From Pseudomonadaceae bacterium (GTDB lineage: Bacteria > Pseudomonadota > Gammaproteobacteria > Pseudomonadales > Azotimanducaceae), in assembly GCA_024743435.1 (NCBI GenBank), contig JANSWO010000015.1, positions 1 to 59,028 on the forward strand: 59,028 nt of DNA, in the 5' to 3' direction. The notes beneath the pieces are model-generated. The model saw only the letters and a list, made by a program, of their open reading frames with translations. It made no database searches and was not told the origin of the DNA. The position numbers and the translations under genes are program-made. Positions within the stretch are counted from its first letter, which is position 1. Each line of letters begins with the position of its first letter. This document shows, piece after piece, positions 1 to 8,567 of the stretch.

Positions 1-418
1 CGCAGCGCGGACTGCGTTGCAGTCCGCTCGCTCGCAGTGACGGGTAAGGCTCGCGTCAACGCGAGCGGCTGGGCTGCACCGCTGGTTGGTTTTAGCCGTC
101 GTCGCGAGGCGTTGGGCTGCGCAGCAGCGCAACAACGACGCGATCTCCCAACGCCCGCAAATGTCTTCCAATCGTCAGGAGACTGCCGCGCAGCGCGGAC
201 TGCGTTGCAGTCCGCTCGCTCGCAGTGACGGGTAAAGCTCGCGTCAACGCGAGCGGCTGGCAGGCCGCTCGCTGCTCGCCCGTCGTAACCTTTGCTGTCG
301 GCTTCGGCAAAGGAGAATCCCGCCGTCCATGGCGAAACTGTGCAGCTTCGATAACCCCCTGGGCTCGCGTCAACGCGAGCGGCTGGCAGGCCGCTCGCTG
401 CTCGCCCGTCGTAACCTT
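1..418. repeat. Intergenic repeat cluster at the window edge
   Basis: No gene is supported in 1-421. Positions 1-72 recur at 189-260 with a single mismatch. A 56-bp unit at 237-292 recurs exactly at 363-418. The units contain short palindromes such as CTCGCGTCAACGCGAG. Bases 98-147 hold a GTCGTCGCGAGG...GACGCGATCTC half-unit of the dispersed repeat family seen again at 41073, 53969 and 58767. The cluster lies just past the stop of the acyl-CoA dehydrogenase gene, so it may also act as a transcript end. Confidence 0.8.
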
Positions 419-421
419 CGG

Positions 422-1636
422 TTACGACCCAGTCGGTACTTCGCTGAATGGAATACCCTTGTCCATACGCGGCTCTTGAGGCAGCCCCAGTACGCGCTCG
501 GCAATGATGTTGGCCATGATCTCATCCGTACCACCGGCTATCCGCAAACCCGGGATGGCCATATAGGTATCCTGGAACAAGCGGCCAAACGCCTCGTTGT
601 AGGACGCATCGCGAGCGATTCCTTGCTGCTCGAGAAGATCCATCGCAAACGATGCCATGTCCTGAGACTTCACCGCGCCAACCAGTTTGCCGATAGAGTT
701 CTCCGGGCCCGGAATGGCGCCCCGCGACAATGCGGAGAGCGTTCGGTAAGCGGTGTACTTGAGGCCAGCCTCCTGTACGTACCAAGTGGCAAGCTTCGCT
801 CGCACGTTACCGTCTTCCAGTGCAGGTTTGCCGCCAATCTCTACATCAGCCGCCAGTTCCATGACTTTCTTCACGTTCACACCGCCGCCGCCAGCTCCGA
901 TGCTCGCACGCTCGTTCATGAGCGTGGTCAGCGACACCTGCCAACCCTGGCCCACTTCGCCAAGGCGCTGGCTATCCGGGATGCGCACGTCCGTGAAGTA
1001 AACCTCGTTGAAGCCCGAATCACCCGAGATCTGTCGGATCGGCTTGATCTCGATGCCAGGGCTCTTCATGTCCACGTAGAAGTAGGTAAGGCCCTTGTGC
1101 TTTGGCACTGTCGGGTCTGTACGTACCACGAGGATGCCCCAGTCTGAATACTGCGCGCCGGAGGTCCAGATTTTCTGGCCGTTGATGATCCAGTCGTCAC
1201 CATCCTTCTCGGCCTTGGTGCGCAGCGCAGCCAGATCCGAGCCACCAGCCGGCTCACTGAACAACTGACACCAGATCTCTTCACCGTTGGCGAGCTTAGG
1301 CAGAAAACGACGTTTGTCATCCTCATTCGCCCAGGTCATCAACGTTGGTGCGGCCATACCCTGACCAATCGAAAACACGCCGGTTTCCGGAGCTGAGAAT
1401 TTCGCCTCTTCCTGGCCGAGAATCACATTCTCGATCGTATCGGCGTCTCTGCCGCCATATTCCTTCGGCCAGCGTATGCAGGCCCAACCAGCATCAGCCT
1501 TTTTCTTCTGCCAATACTTGGCTCGCGCCATGCCATCCATACCGGAAAGCTCGTCCTCGGTTGGAATGTTCGCTTTCAACCAGCTGCGGGCTTCTTCGCG
1601 AAACGCCGCTTCTTCTTTACTGTCTTCAAAATTCAT
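422..1636 (-). CDS. Acyl-CoA dehydrogenase family protein
   Basis: A 404-residue flavoprotein of the acyl-CoA dehydrogenase family. Such enzymes oxidise acyl-CoA thioesters to enoyl-CoA with FAD and pass electrons to ETF. The family layout is visible: an N-terminal helical domain, a middle beta domain with WCQLFSEPAGGSDLA and WIINGQKIWTSGA, and a C-terminal helical domain ending in RIAGGTDEIMANIIAERVLG. The ATG start follows a purine-rich GGGAGAA. At the place where medium-chain enzymes carry the catalytic Glu (YEGT), this protein reads AGGT, so the base may come from elsewhere or from a partner subunit. It lies 76 bp downstream of a second paralogue on the same strand, probably in one operon. 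The substrate is unknown. Confidence 0.9.
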   Translation of the reverse strand: MNFEDSKEEAAFREEARSWLKANIPTEDELSGMDGMARAKYWQKKKADAGWACIRWPKEYGGRDADTIENVILGQEEAKFSAPETGVFSIGQGMAAPTLMTWANEDDKRRFLPKLANGEEIWCQLFSEPAGGSDLAALRTKAEKDGDDWIINGQKIWTSGAQYSDWGILVVRTDPTVPKHKGLTYFYVDMKSPGIEIKPIRQISGDSGFNEVYFTDVRIPDSQRLGEVGQGWQVSLTTLMNERASIGAGGGGVNVKKVMELAADVEIGGKPALEDGNVRAKLATWYVQEAGLKYTAYRTLSALSRGAIPGPENSIGKLVGAVKSQDMASFAMDLLEQQGIARDASYNEAFGRLFQDTYMAIPGLRIAGGTDEIMANIIAERVLGLPQEPRMDKGIPFSEVPTGS

Positions 1637-1712
1637 AGTCTTCTCCCGACATGTCCGGCTCGCTGTTCTGAGCCCAACGTTGAGTGATCAAATCGATTAG
1701 CGAACAACACGC

Positions 1713-2831
1713 CTACGCTGCGTTACTCCGCTCTGCCGCAGTGATGAGCTTGTCCTGCCATAGGCCTTCACTGCCGATGGTGGAGGCAAGAACCTTCGAG
1801 CGCCGATAGTAGAACTGGCAATCAAATTCCCAGGTATACCCCATGCCGCCGTGCGTCTGGATGTTCTCCTTTGACGCGTAGTAGAGCGCTTGAATACTGC
1901 CTACCCGCGCTGTCGCGGCGGCCAAAGGTAACTCGGCCGCATTCGTATCCAGCGCCCAGGCACCGTAGTAGGCGTTCGATCTGGCTAGCGTGTTCTTGAC
2001 GTACATATCTGCCAGCTTGTGCTTAATCGCCTGATAGGAAGCAATCGCGCGGCCAAAGGCATAACGGCCCATCGCGTACTCCTTCGCCATCTCGAGGCAC
2101 GCATCGCTAGCGCCAAGCTGCTCCCAGGCAAAAAGTACCGCTGCTCTGTCCAGTACGGATTCCAGTAACGACCAACCCTGGCCTTCGCCGCCCAGCAGTT
2201 CAGCGTTTGCACCGTCAAGAACCATGTCGGCATGCGGGCGCGTCGGATCGACCGTAGGAACAGAGTTCAGCGTCACGCCATCACCGTCGAGCGGGACGAG
2301 ATAGAGCGATGCGCCATCACCGCTGTCACTCCGGGCCGCAACAATGGCCACCTGCGCAACCTCCGCATCCGGGACCATCACTTTGGCGCCGCTGATCTTG
2401 CCCCCTGAGACCGAGGTCGTCAGGCGCGCAGCAGATGGCTGACCACCACCTTCGGCGTATGCCATGGTGGCGATAACCTCGCCGGCCGCGAGCTTTGGTA
2501 GCCACTCCGATTTCTGCTCGTTACTGCCGGCGGCCAAAAGCGCTTCGGTAGCCAGATAAACCGACGAGCTGAACGGAATGGGCGCGGCGACGCGGCCCAG
2601 CTCTTCAGCGATGACCACCAACTCGAAATAGGACAGGCCCAAACCGCCAAATTCTTCCGGAATGGTGGTGGCGGTCCAACCCATCTCGACAACTTTCTGC
2701 CAGACATCGGCAGCCATCGTCTCGCCGTTGTCCAGTACGCGGCGCACAACCGTCGGCGGGCAGTGCTCAGCCAAGAATCCGCGCGCTTGATCACGCAGCA
2801 GGTTCTGGTCTTCCGAAAACTCAAAATTCAT
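1713..2831 (-). CDS. Acyl-CoA dehydrogenase family protein (second of pair)
   Basis: A 372-residue acyl-CoA dehydrogenase homologue, first gene of the pair. It begins MNFEFSEDQNLLRDQARGFL, typical of the family, and has a C-terminal HGGMGYTWEFDCQFYYRRSK segment. That segment is characteristic of the shorter, divergent subunits seen in steroid- and branched-acyl-degrading heteromeric dehydrogenases. No GTxEI-type C-terminal motif is present. Paired genes of this kind often form alpha2beta2 heterotetramers, as described for mycobacterial FadE28-FadE29. That this pair does so is inference. The 250-bp gap upstream separates it from the divergent nadE gene. Confidence 0.88.
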   Translation of the reverse strand: MNFEFSEDQNLLRDQARGFLAEHCPPTVVRRVLDNGETMAADVWQKVVEMGWTATTIPEEFGGLGLSYFELVVIAEELGRVAAPIPFSSSVYLATEALLAAGSNEQKSEWLPKLAAGEVIATMAYAEGGGQPSAARLTTSVSGGKISGAKVMVPDAEVAQVAIVAARSDSGDGASLYLVPLDGDGVTLNSVPTVDPTRPHADMVLDGANAELLGGEGQGWSLLESVLDRAAVLFAWEQLGASDACLEMAKEYAMGRYAFGRAIASYQAIKHKLADMYVKNTLARSNAYYGAWALDTNAAELPLAAATARVGSIQALYYASKENIQTHGGMGYTWEFDCQFYYRRSKVLASTIGSEGLWQDKLITAAERSNAA

Positions 2832-3069
2832 ATGGGCTCCCCAGTTTGCGAAAAGATTGGTTTGAAAGAGTGAATTGGAAACCGTTACATCAGGGCCAGC
2901 GATATCTGATCGATGCAGTTGCCAAACGTTAATTCATCATGATTAAAGCGCCTACCCGTTGTCTACTGAAAACATATCGCCCATGTCGCTGGACTCGGTC
3001 GCTGAAATCGTCTGACCAACGCCGCGATCCATCCCTCGGGCAACATCACAAGCCACACCCATAGCGCGC

Positions 3070-3081
3070 TAGAATAGCGCC
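3070..3081 (+). promoter_or_regulatory. Candidate -10 element directly before nadE start (leaderless type)
   Basis: TAGAAT at 3070-3075 matches five of six -10 bases and ends 6 nt before the nadE ATG. No Shine-Dalgarno lies in the interval. A perfect inverted repeat GCGCTA-GAA-TAGCGC (3066-3080) overlaps it. Transcription would start at or next to the ATG. No convincing -35 box was found. Confidence 0.45.
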
Positions 3082-5007
3082 ATGAACGCAAATGATTTTG
3101 GCCTGCTTCGAGTAGCAGCAATCGCCCCGGAAGTGCATCTGGCAGATCCCGCTGCTAACGCTGTCCTGGCGAAAGACGCGATCGCGAGGCTCGGTGACAA
3201 GGGCGTCAGCCTGGTGCTCTTTCCCGAATTGTCACTCACTGGCTACAGCGCCGAAGACCTATTCTTCAGCAGCGACCTTCACCGCGCTGTGAAGAGTGCC
3301 ATTCTGGAGATCGCCAGCCACTGCCGGGGCACGGCCGCAGTGATCGGTGTGCCCTGGGATTGTGGTGATGGGCGCATGCTGAACTGTGCGCTGGTATTGG
3401 CCGATGGTCGTGTTCTGGGTGGCGTACCCAAACAGCACCATCCCAACTACGGTGAGTTCTACGAGAAACGCTGGTTTGTCCCCGGCAGCATCGATGTGTC
3501 GGACGCGGAGCTCGGCGATTTCAGAATCGCACCAGAGCAACTCTTCGAGATTGCTGGCGCCCGTTTCGGTATCGAGATTTGCGAGGATCTGTGGGCACCG
3601 CAAGCACCTGGCGCAGTCGCTGCACTCGCCGGCGCCGATATCGTCTTGAACCTGTCTGCCAGCAACGAGCTGGTTGCCAAGGCAAGCTACCGGCGAGATC
3701 TCGTTCGTATGAACAGCGCCCAGAGTGAGTGTGGCTACCTCTACGCCTCGAGCGGCCCTACGGAGTCAAGTAAGGACGTTGTCTTTGGAGGCCATCTGAT
3801 CGCTTGCGAGAACGGCCAGTTTCTCGCCGAGAGCGAGCGCTTCGCATTGACTGGTAGCGAGCTCACCGTGGAGTTCGACATCGAACACATTCGCCACGAC
3901 CGCAGACACAATCAGACGTTCGCAGCGGCAGCGCGACCGGCGCCGTATGCGAAACTTAGGAGCACTCAATCAGCACGAGCGTTTGCAACGCCGTCGCGAA
4001 GCTACCCGAAAACGCCCTTCGTGCCATCGGATGCCGCTGACCGCGACGAAGTTGCCAGCGAGATACTGGCGATACAAGCAACCGGGCTCGCACGCCGCCT
4101 GATGGCCACTCCCTGCACGGGCTTCGTGGTCGGCCTGTCCGGTGGGCTCGACTCCACACAGGCGCTACTGGTGTGTTTGGACGCCATAAAACGGCTGCCA
4201 GACCGATCTGTCGAGCTGCACGCGGTGACGCTACCGGGCCCGGGTACGAGCGACTACACGCTTGAATCGGCGCGTACCCTGGCAACGGAGGCTGGCTGCG
4301 AACTGCATGAGATCGATATTGGCCCCGCAGTCACGCAACACCTGTCGGATCTCGGCCACGACGCCGACAATCACAATGTCGTGTTTGAGAACGCTCAGGC
4401 GCGAGAACGTACACAGATACTGTTTAACCTCGCCAATCAGAGAAACGCCTTAGTGGTTGGTACAGGCGACCTGTCCGAACTGGCGCTTGGCTGGTGTACG
4501 TTTAATGCCGACCAGATGGCCAACTACAACGTGAACGCCAGCGTACCCAAGACCCTCGTGCGCTACCTCGTTCGCTGGTTCGCTGACAGCCGAGCAACAC
4601 CCGGTCTCGCCCAGGTGTTGCACCGGATAGTCGACACGCCGGTCTCCCCCGAACTCATTCCCAAATCAGATGTGGATGACAATGTCGGGCAACATACCGA
4701 AGCGATTATCGGGCCCTACGAATTGCACGATTTTTTTCTTTACCACTTCGTACGCAACGGTTTTGGCGTCGAGAAGATTCTGTTTCTGGCTCGCCATACG
4801 TTTGCTGATGCCTATTCGAAGGATCAGATCGCAACGACGCTTCGCATTTTTATCAGCCGCTTCTTCAGCCAGCAGTTCAAGCGCACTACGCTGCCACCTG
4901 GCCCCAAAGTCGGTAGCGTCAGCCTGTCACCAAGAGGTGACTGGCGAATGCCGGATGAAGCATCCGCGAGCCGTTTGCTCGCACTCATCGACAACTTCGA
5001 GGACTAG
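3082..5007 (+). CDS. nadE: Glutamine-dependent NAD+ synthetase
   Basis: A two-domain enzyme of 641 residues that amidates deamido-NAD+ to NAD+ using glutamine and ATP, the last step of NAD synthesis. The N-terminal nitrilase-type glutaminase domain shows the Glu-Lys-Cys triad: E49 in LFPELSLTGY, K117 in GVPKQHHPNYGEFYEK, C167 in FGIEICEDLW. The C-terminal synthetase domain has the PP-loop VGLSGGLDS and the GTGDLSELALGWCT segment. The length fits the glutaminase-containing class. Its stop is 3 bp before the next gene, which it probably shares a transcript with. Confidence 0.96.
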   Translation: MNANDFGLLRVAAIAPEVHLADPAANAVLAKDAIARLGDKGVSLVLFPELSLTGYSAEDLFFSSDLHRAVKSAILEIASHCRGTAAVIGVPWDCGDGRMLNCALVLADGRVLGGVPKQHHPNYGEFYEKRWFVPGSIDVSDAELGDFRIAPEQLFEIAGARFGIEICEDLWAPQAPGAVAALAGADIVLNLSASNELVAKASYRRDLVRMNSAQSECGYLYASSGPTESSKDVVFGGHLIACENGQFLAESERFALTGSELTVEFDIEHIRHDRRHNQTFAAAARPAPYAKLRSTQSARAFATPSRSYPKTPFVPSDAADRDEVASEILAIQATGLARRLMATPCTGFVVGLSGGLDSTQALLVCLDAIKRLPDRSVELHAVTLPGPGTSDYTLESARTLATEAGCELHEIDIGPAVTQHLSDLGHDADNHNVVFENAQARERTQILFNLANQRNALVVGTGDLSELALGWCTFNADQMANYNVNASVPKTLVRYLVRWFADSRATPGLAQVLHRIVDTPVSPELIPKSDVDDNVGQHTEAIIGPYELHDFFLYHFVRNGFGVEKILFLARHTFADAYSKDQIATTLRIFISRFFSQQFKRTTLPPGPKVGSVSLSPRGDWRMPDEASASRLLALIDNFED

Positions 5008-5010
5008 CCA

Positions 5011-5940
5011 ATGATTCTGCGGTTTGGCATCGCGCGCATCGTCGCACTCACGATTTGCTTACTGGCATGGCCTGCCTTTGCCGATAGCGAGCATTGCGGT
5101 CCGAGCGGTGTCTGGATACAGATTCTGGGCGCCGGCAGCGGCGAACTGGACGACCTGGAAGCAGGCCCCAGCTACCTGGTATGGATCGACGATCACGCCC
5201 GCCTGTTGGTGAACGCGGGGCCAGCTGCGCTGCTGCGTTTTGAAGAAGCCGGTGCCGATCTGGCCGATCTCGACGCGGTGGTGTTCAATCAATTGGGTGC
5301 AACCTACACCGTGGATTTCCCAGCGTTTCTGGCCGGGGCGCGGGGCGATGATCGGCGTGCTGAACTGCCAGTGTTCGGACCACCCGGAAGCGCCAATCAC
5401 CCGGGCACCCAGGAGTGGCTCGAACGCCTGATTGGCGCAAGCGGCGCCTTCCCCGACCTTGCCGGTTCGCTTGACCGGCAGAGCAACACAGGCTTCGCCG
5501 TCATCTCTGAAGACGTGGCCGCCGTCGGCCCAAAGATCTGGTCGGGGTTCGCAAATGAGCGTTTCGAACTGAGCGCGCTCTCAGTCAACCACGGCGACAA
5601 GCCGGCGCTTGCATGGCGAATCAACGTCGACAATGAGGCGATCGTCTTCGCCGGTGCGTTCAACAACGAACGCAACCGGGTGGCGCGATTCGCTGCCAAT
5701 GCAGACACAATCGTGTTCCATCACGCGGTACCACAGTCGGCTCGTGGTCTCGATCGAGACCTGCATGTGCTGCCTTCGCAGATTGGCAAAATCTCGGAGC
5801 AAGCCGGTTTGCGATTTGCCATTCTCAGCCATCGTTCTTCACGCACCCGCGGCGTAGAGAGCCTGAGTCGCGCCTCAATCGAAGAGAACTTCAAAGGCGA
5901 TCTCATTTTTGCGAACGACCTAGAATGCTGGGGTCTATAG
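5011..5940 (+). CDS. Secreted metallo-beta-lactamase-fold protein without metal ligands
   Basis: A 309-residue protein with a signal peptide (LTICLLAWPAFA). It follows the layout of the ribonuclease Z/arylsulfatase-like branch of the metallo-beta-lactamase fold: IQILGAGSGELDD at the N terminus, a ligand-motif region, AIVFAGAFNNE, and the terminal FKGDLIFANDLE. The ligand motif that should read THLHSDHTxDxP reads NQLGATYTVDFP, so both Zn-site histidines and the aspartate are gone. The usual SGDT is AGAF. It therefore looks like a catalytically dead, possibly binding, periplasmic paralogue. It starts 3 bp after nadE and overlaps the next gene by 16 bp. Confidence 0.75.
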   Translation: MILRFGIARIVALTICLLAWPAFADSEHCGPSGVWIQILGAGSGELDDLEAGPSYLVWIDDHARLLVNAGPAALLRFEEAGADLADLDAVVFNQLGATYTVDFPAFLAGARGDDRRAELPVFGPPGSANHPGTQEWLERLIGASGAFPDLAGSLDRQSNTGFAVISEDVAAVGPKIWSGFANERFELSALSVNHGDKPALAWRINVDNEAIVFAGAFNNERNRVARFAANADTIVFHHAVPQSARGLDRDLHVLPSQIGKISEQAGLRFAILSHRSSRTRGVESLSRASIEENFKGDLIFANDLECWGL

Positions 5941-6530
5941 CCGAGGAAGATATCCTGTCGTTCTGGTTCGGGACGCTAACCCCGAACGGTCTGGCGGAGC
6001 CGGAATACCGCAAAGCCTGGTTCAACGGCGGCCCAGAATTCGATGAAGCCATAGCGAGCACATTCGCCAGCGCAATCGAAGCCGGTCTCGCCGGCCAGTT
6101 TGAACCACCAGAATCACCGCGCCACCGGCTTGCACAAATCCTGGTCCTCGATCAGTTCACGCGCAACACCAGGCGCGGTGATCCCAGTAGCTTTGCGGGA
6201 GACTCGCGCGCGCTCGCCCTCGCGGCAGAAGGCGTTCGTCTGCGTCAGGACGACGCCTTAAGCGTTGATGAGCGATCCTTTTTCTATCTGCCCTTTGAGC
6301 ACAGCGAAGATCTGATCGATCAACACACCGCGGTCGCGCTGTTCACACTCATGCATGACGAGAGCGAGTCAGCCACCCGGTCTGCGACTGGCGATTACCT
6401 GCGCTACGCCCAGCGTCATCGCTCGGCGATTATCCGCTTCGGTCGATTTCCCCACCGCAATGCGGTGCTGGGGCGCGCAAGCAGCAAAGAGGAAGCCAAG
6501 TATCTCGCGGACGGCGGCGGCTTCGGTTAG
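5925..6530 (+). CDS. DUF924 family protein
   Basis: A 201-residue soluble protein of the DUF924 family. It is recognised from ILSFWFG near the N terminus, the central RLAQILVLDQFTRNTRRGDP block and the FFYLPFEHSEDLIDQ block. The family is common in proteobacteria and is alpha-helical with a TPR-like fold, but its biochemical role is not established. The start overlaps the end of the preceding gene by 16 bases, so the two are probably translated from one message. It ends 4 bp inside the convergent VanZ-like gene. Confidence 0.85.
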   Translation: MLGSIAEEDILSFWFGTLTPNGLAEPEYRKAWFNGGPEFDEAIASTFASAIEAGLAGQFEPPESPRHRLAQILVLDQFTRNTRRGDPSSFAGDSRALALAAEGVRLRQDDALSVDERSFFYLPFEHSEDLIDQHTAVALFTLMHDESESATRSATGDYLRYAQRHRSAIIRFGRFPHRNAVLGRASSKEEAKYLADGGGFG

Positions 6531-7414
6531 CCCGCCTGGCGCAGAAAAACTCGACCAAGCAGAAAAGCGCCACCGATCTGGTCTTGATGACCATAGATGA
6601 GCACATCGCTCACCCGAATGCCGTCCGGCGCCAACTTTGCAACCGGCACCACGAGACGGTGCGGACCAGCCGTCAATGCAAACTCCTGCCAGGCAGCTGT
6701 ACCACCCGAACCAACCACTCGGGTGGCGATGTAGAACCGACTAATCCCCGGAGGTTCAACAAACACGTCGACCACCAACTCATTAAAATCACGCCAGGAA
6801 CGCCGTAGCGTCTTCAGGTGGATGCCAGGCCACGGCCTATCGGTCAGCGTGACGCGCAGAGCGCGAGCAGGGCCACCTTGCCAGGCCAGTTCACTGTTTA
6901 TCAGCTTTGTGTCGGTGTTCGGAACCGCGTAGATGCTGCCGCGAGGGTCGCTGGTGTCAATCAACGCTGGCCAAATAGCCGCCTGATAAAAACGCCCAGA
7001 GGCAACCCAAACCGGCTCTGCAAGCGCCGCTACAACGGCAAGCGACAACCAACCGGCAATAAGCAGCCGGTGACCCAACCGGGAAACACCCGACACAGAC
7101 AGAACGCCTACGGTACAACTCGCCGCGATGAGATCGAGGAACCAGTCATACCAGCTCGGTTGCCGATCTGTTGTCAGCTGCAGCAACTCGCTGAGCCCGG
7201 CAATCGCGAACGCCACGGCCAGGACAACTGCTGGCCGTGGCCCAATCAAGCGCCAGAGCAGAAGGGTGACGACGGCAAACCAGGGGACATGCAACGTGTT
7301 ATTCAAGGCATTGCCAAACAGACCCATCGCCGGCAGCCGGAACTGCTGCTGCGCAAACAGCAGCCCGACAAGGAGCAGGAGTACGGCGAGAAACGCCCAA
7401 CGTGCAGCGGTCAT
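6527..7414 (-). CDS. VanZ-like integral membrane protein with C-terminal domain
   Basis: A 295-residue protein. Several membrane helices fill the first ~140 residues and carry the VanZ-type segment SELLQLTTDRQPSWYDWFLD. The C-terminal ~150 residues are soluble, beta-rich and resemble a carbohydrate-binding or CIA30-like fold (ELVVDVFVEPPG, HRLVVPVAKL). The ATG at 7414 was preferred over an upstream in-frame start at 7501 because the hydrophobic segment begins right after it (MTAARWAFLAVLLLL). Its function is unknown. It is transcribed divergently from the nitroreductase gene. Confidence 0.75.
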   Translation of the reverse strand: MTAARWAFLAVLLLLVGLLFAQQQFRLPAMGLFGNALNNTLHVPWFAVVTLLLWRLIGPRPAVVLAVAFAIAGLSELLQLTTDRQPSWYDWFLDLIAASCTVGVLSVSGVSRLGHRLLIAGWLSLAVVAALAEPVWVASGRFYQAAIWPALIDTSDPRGSIYAVPNTDTKLINSELAWQGGPARALRVTLTDRPWPGIHLKTLRRSWRDFNELVVDVFVEPPGISRFYIATRVVGSGGTAAWQEFALTAGPHRLVVPVAKLAPDGIRVSDVLIYGHQDQIGGAFLLGRVFLRQAG

Positions 7415-7504
7415 GATTACGTTCGCGGAGAAAGCCGCACCTTGCCATGACTCGGCCGAGCAAGCACTGTTACGCACTGAAAAACTCAACCACGGGAACA
7501 AACA

Positions 7505-8134
7505 ATGAAATTCGATATCGCAGCCGCCGATGAGCTACTCGCCACAACCAGGGCCGTCCGCAAACGCCTGGACCTCGGTAAGCCCGTACCGAGAAGGATC
7601 ATTAAAGAGTGCCTGGAGCTTGCCGTGCAGGCCCCAACTGGATCCAACAGCCAAGGCTGGCGCTGGCTCGTCGTCGAAGATGCCGATAAGAAAGCGGAGC
7701 TTGCCAAACTGTATCGTCGAGCCGGTGAGGAATATCTCTTGGGCGACTTAGCGGGCACTCCCGACGCCCAAACCAAGCGCGTGCAGACGTCTGCTGTGTA
7801 TCTGATGGAGCATCTGCATGAGGTGCCTGTACACGTCATTCCCTGCCTGGCCGGCATGCCCGCCGGTGAGATTCATACTGCACAGGCAGCCGGTGCGTTC
7901 GGTTCAATCTTCCCTGCTGTGTGGTCCTTCCAACTGGCTCTGCGAGCTCGCGGCTTGGGTTCTACCCTGACGACGCTGCACCTCGCCTGCGAGAAGGAAG
8001 CCGCTGAGCTGCTGGGCATCCCGGACAATGTGCGTCAGGTTGCTTTGTTGCCGGTCGCCTACACGCTTGGCACGGATTTCAAACGTGCGGCCCGTGGCCC
8101 GATCGAAGAGATAACCCATTGGAACCAATGGTAG
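7505..8134 (+). CDS. Nitroreductase family protein
   Basis: A 209-residue FMN-dependent nitroreductase-fold protein. These enzymes reduce nitro groups, quinones or related substrates with NAD(P)H. Visible features are the N-terminal TTRAVRKRLD (RxxR FMN-phosphate contact), APTGSNSQGWRWLVV (FMN binding) and the C-terminal LGIPDNVRQVALLPVAYTLG. The physiological substrate cannot be deduced. It is 4 bp upstream of the thioesterase-like gene and is likely co-transcribed with it. Confidence 0.9.
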   Translation: MKFDIAAADELLATTRAVRKRLDLGKPVPRRIIKECLELAVQAPTGSNSQGWRWLVVEDADKKAELAKLYRRAGEEYLLGDLAGTPDAQTKRVQTSAVYLMEHLHEVPVHVIPCLAGMPAGEIHTAQAAGAFGSIFPAVWSFQLALRARGLGSTLTTLHLACEKEAAELLGIPDNVRQVALLPVAYTLGTDFKRAARGPIEEITHWNQW

Positions 8135-8138
8135 CGCC

Positions 8139-8564
8139 ATGTCACTGGCCAACTTGAACGCGATATGGGCCTCCGACATTCCGCTGTCGGGGGCAATGGG
8201 CATCGTCGCCGAGAAATTCGACGGCGACGCCCTGACCATCCGCGCGCCGCTCGCACCAAACATCAACGTCCACGGCACCGGTTTCGCCGGCAGCCTGTAC
8301 GCCATAGCCGCTCTATGCGGCTGGGGCCTGGTGCACCTGCAACTGGAACAAGCCAAAGCGCCGGGGAGCATCGTGATCGCCAGCGCCAGCATCAGCTACG
8401 ACAAACCCTGCAACGGTGATCTCATCGCTCGCTGCAGCTGGGGCGAGCAGAGCGACGCATGGCAGCGCTACCTCGATACGGGCAAGGCGCGCTTTGCGCT
8501 TACATGCGATGTCTCCGGCTCCGCCACCCTGCAAGGAAGCTACGCCGTCAAACGAGACGCCTGA
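8139..8564 (+). CDS. YiiD C-terminal-type thioesterase domain protein
   Basis: A 141-residue hot-dog-fold protein resembling the YiiD C-terminal putative thioesterase domain. It shows an N-terminal IWASDIPLSGAMG, the central helix segment APNINVHGTGFAGSLYAIAALCGWG, and a terminal VSGSATLQGSYAVK strand. The family probably hydrolyses acyl-CoA or related thioesters, with no confirmed substrate here. It sits directly behind the nitroreductase gene and converges with the SDR gene, with only 3 bp between them. Confidence 0.75.
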   Translation: MSLANLNAIWASDIPLSGAMGIVAEKFDGDALTIRAPLAPNINVHGTGFAGSLYAIAALCGWGLVHLQLEQAKAPGSIVIASASISYDKPCNGDLIARCSWGEQSDAWQRYLDTGKARFALTCDVSGSATLQGSYAVKRDA

Positions 8565-8567
8565 CGA

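Noticed and set aside
329-1147. Long plus-strand open frame opposite the first acyl-CoA dehydrogenase
   Set aside because: It lies antisense to a clear enzyme gene, and its translation is rich in Arg, His and Ser with no family match. It is a high-G+C shadow.
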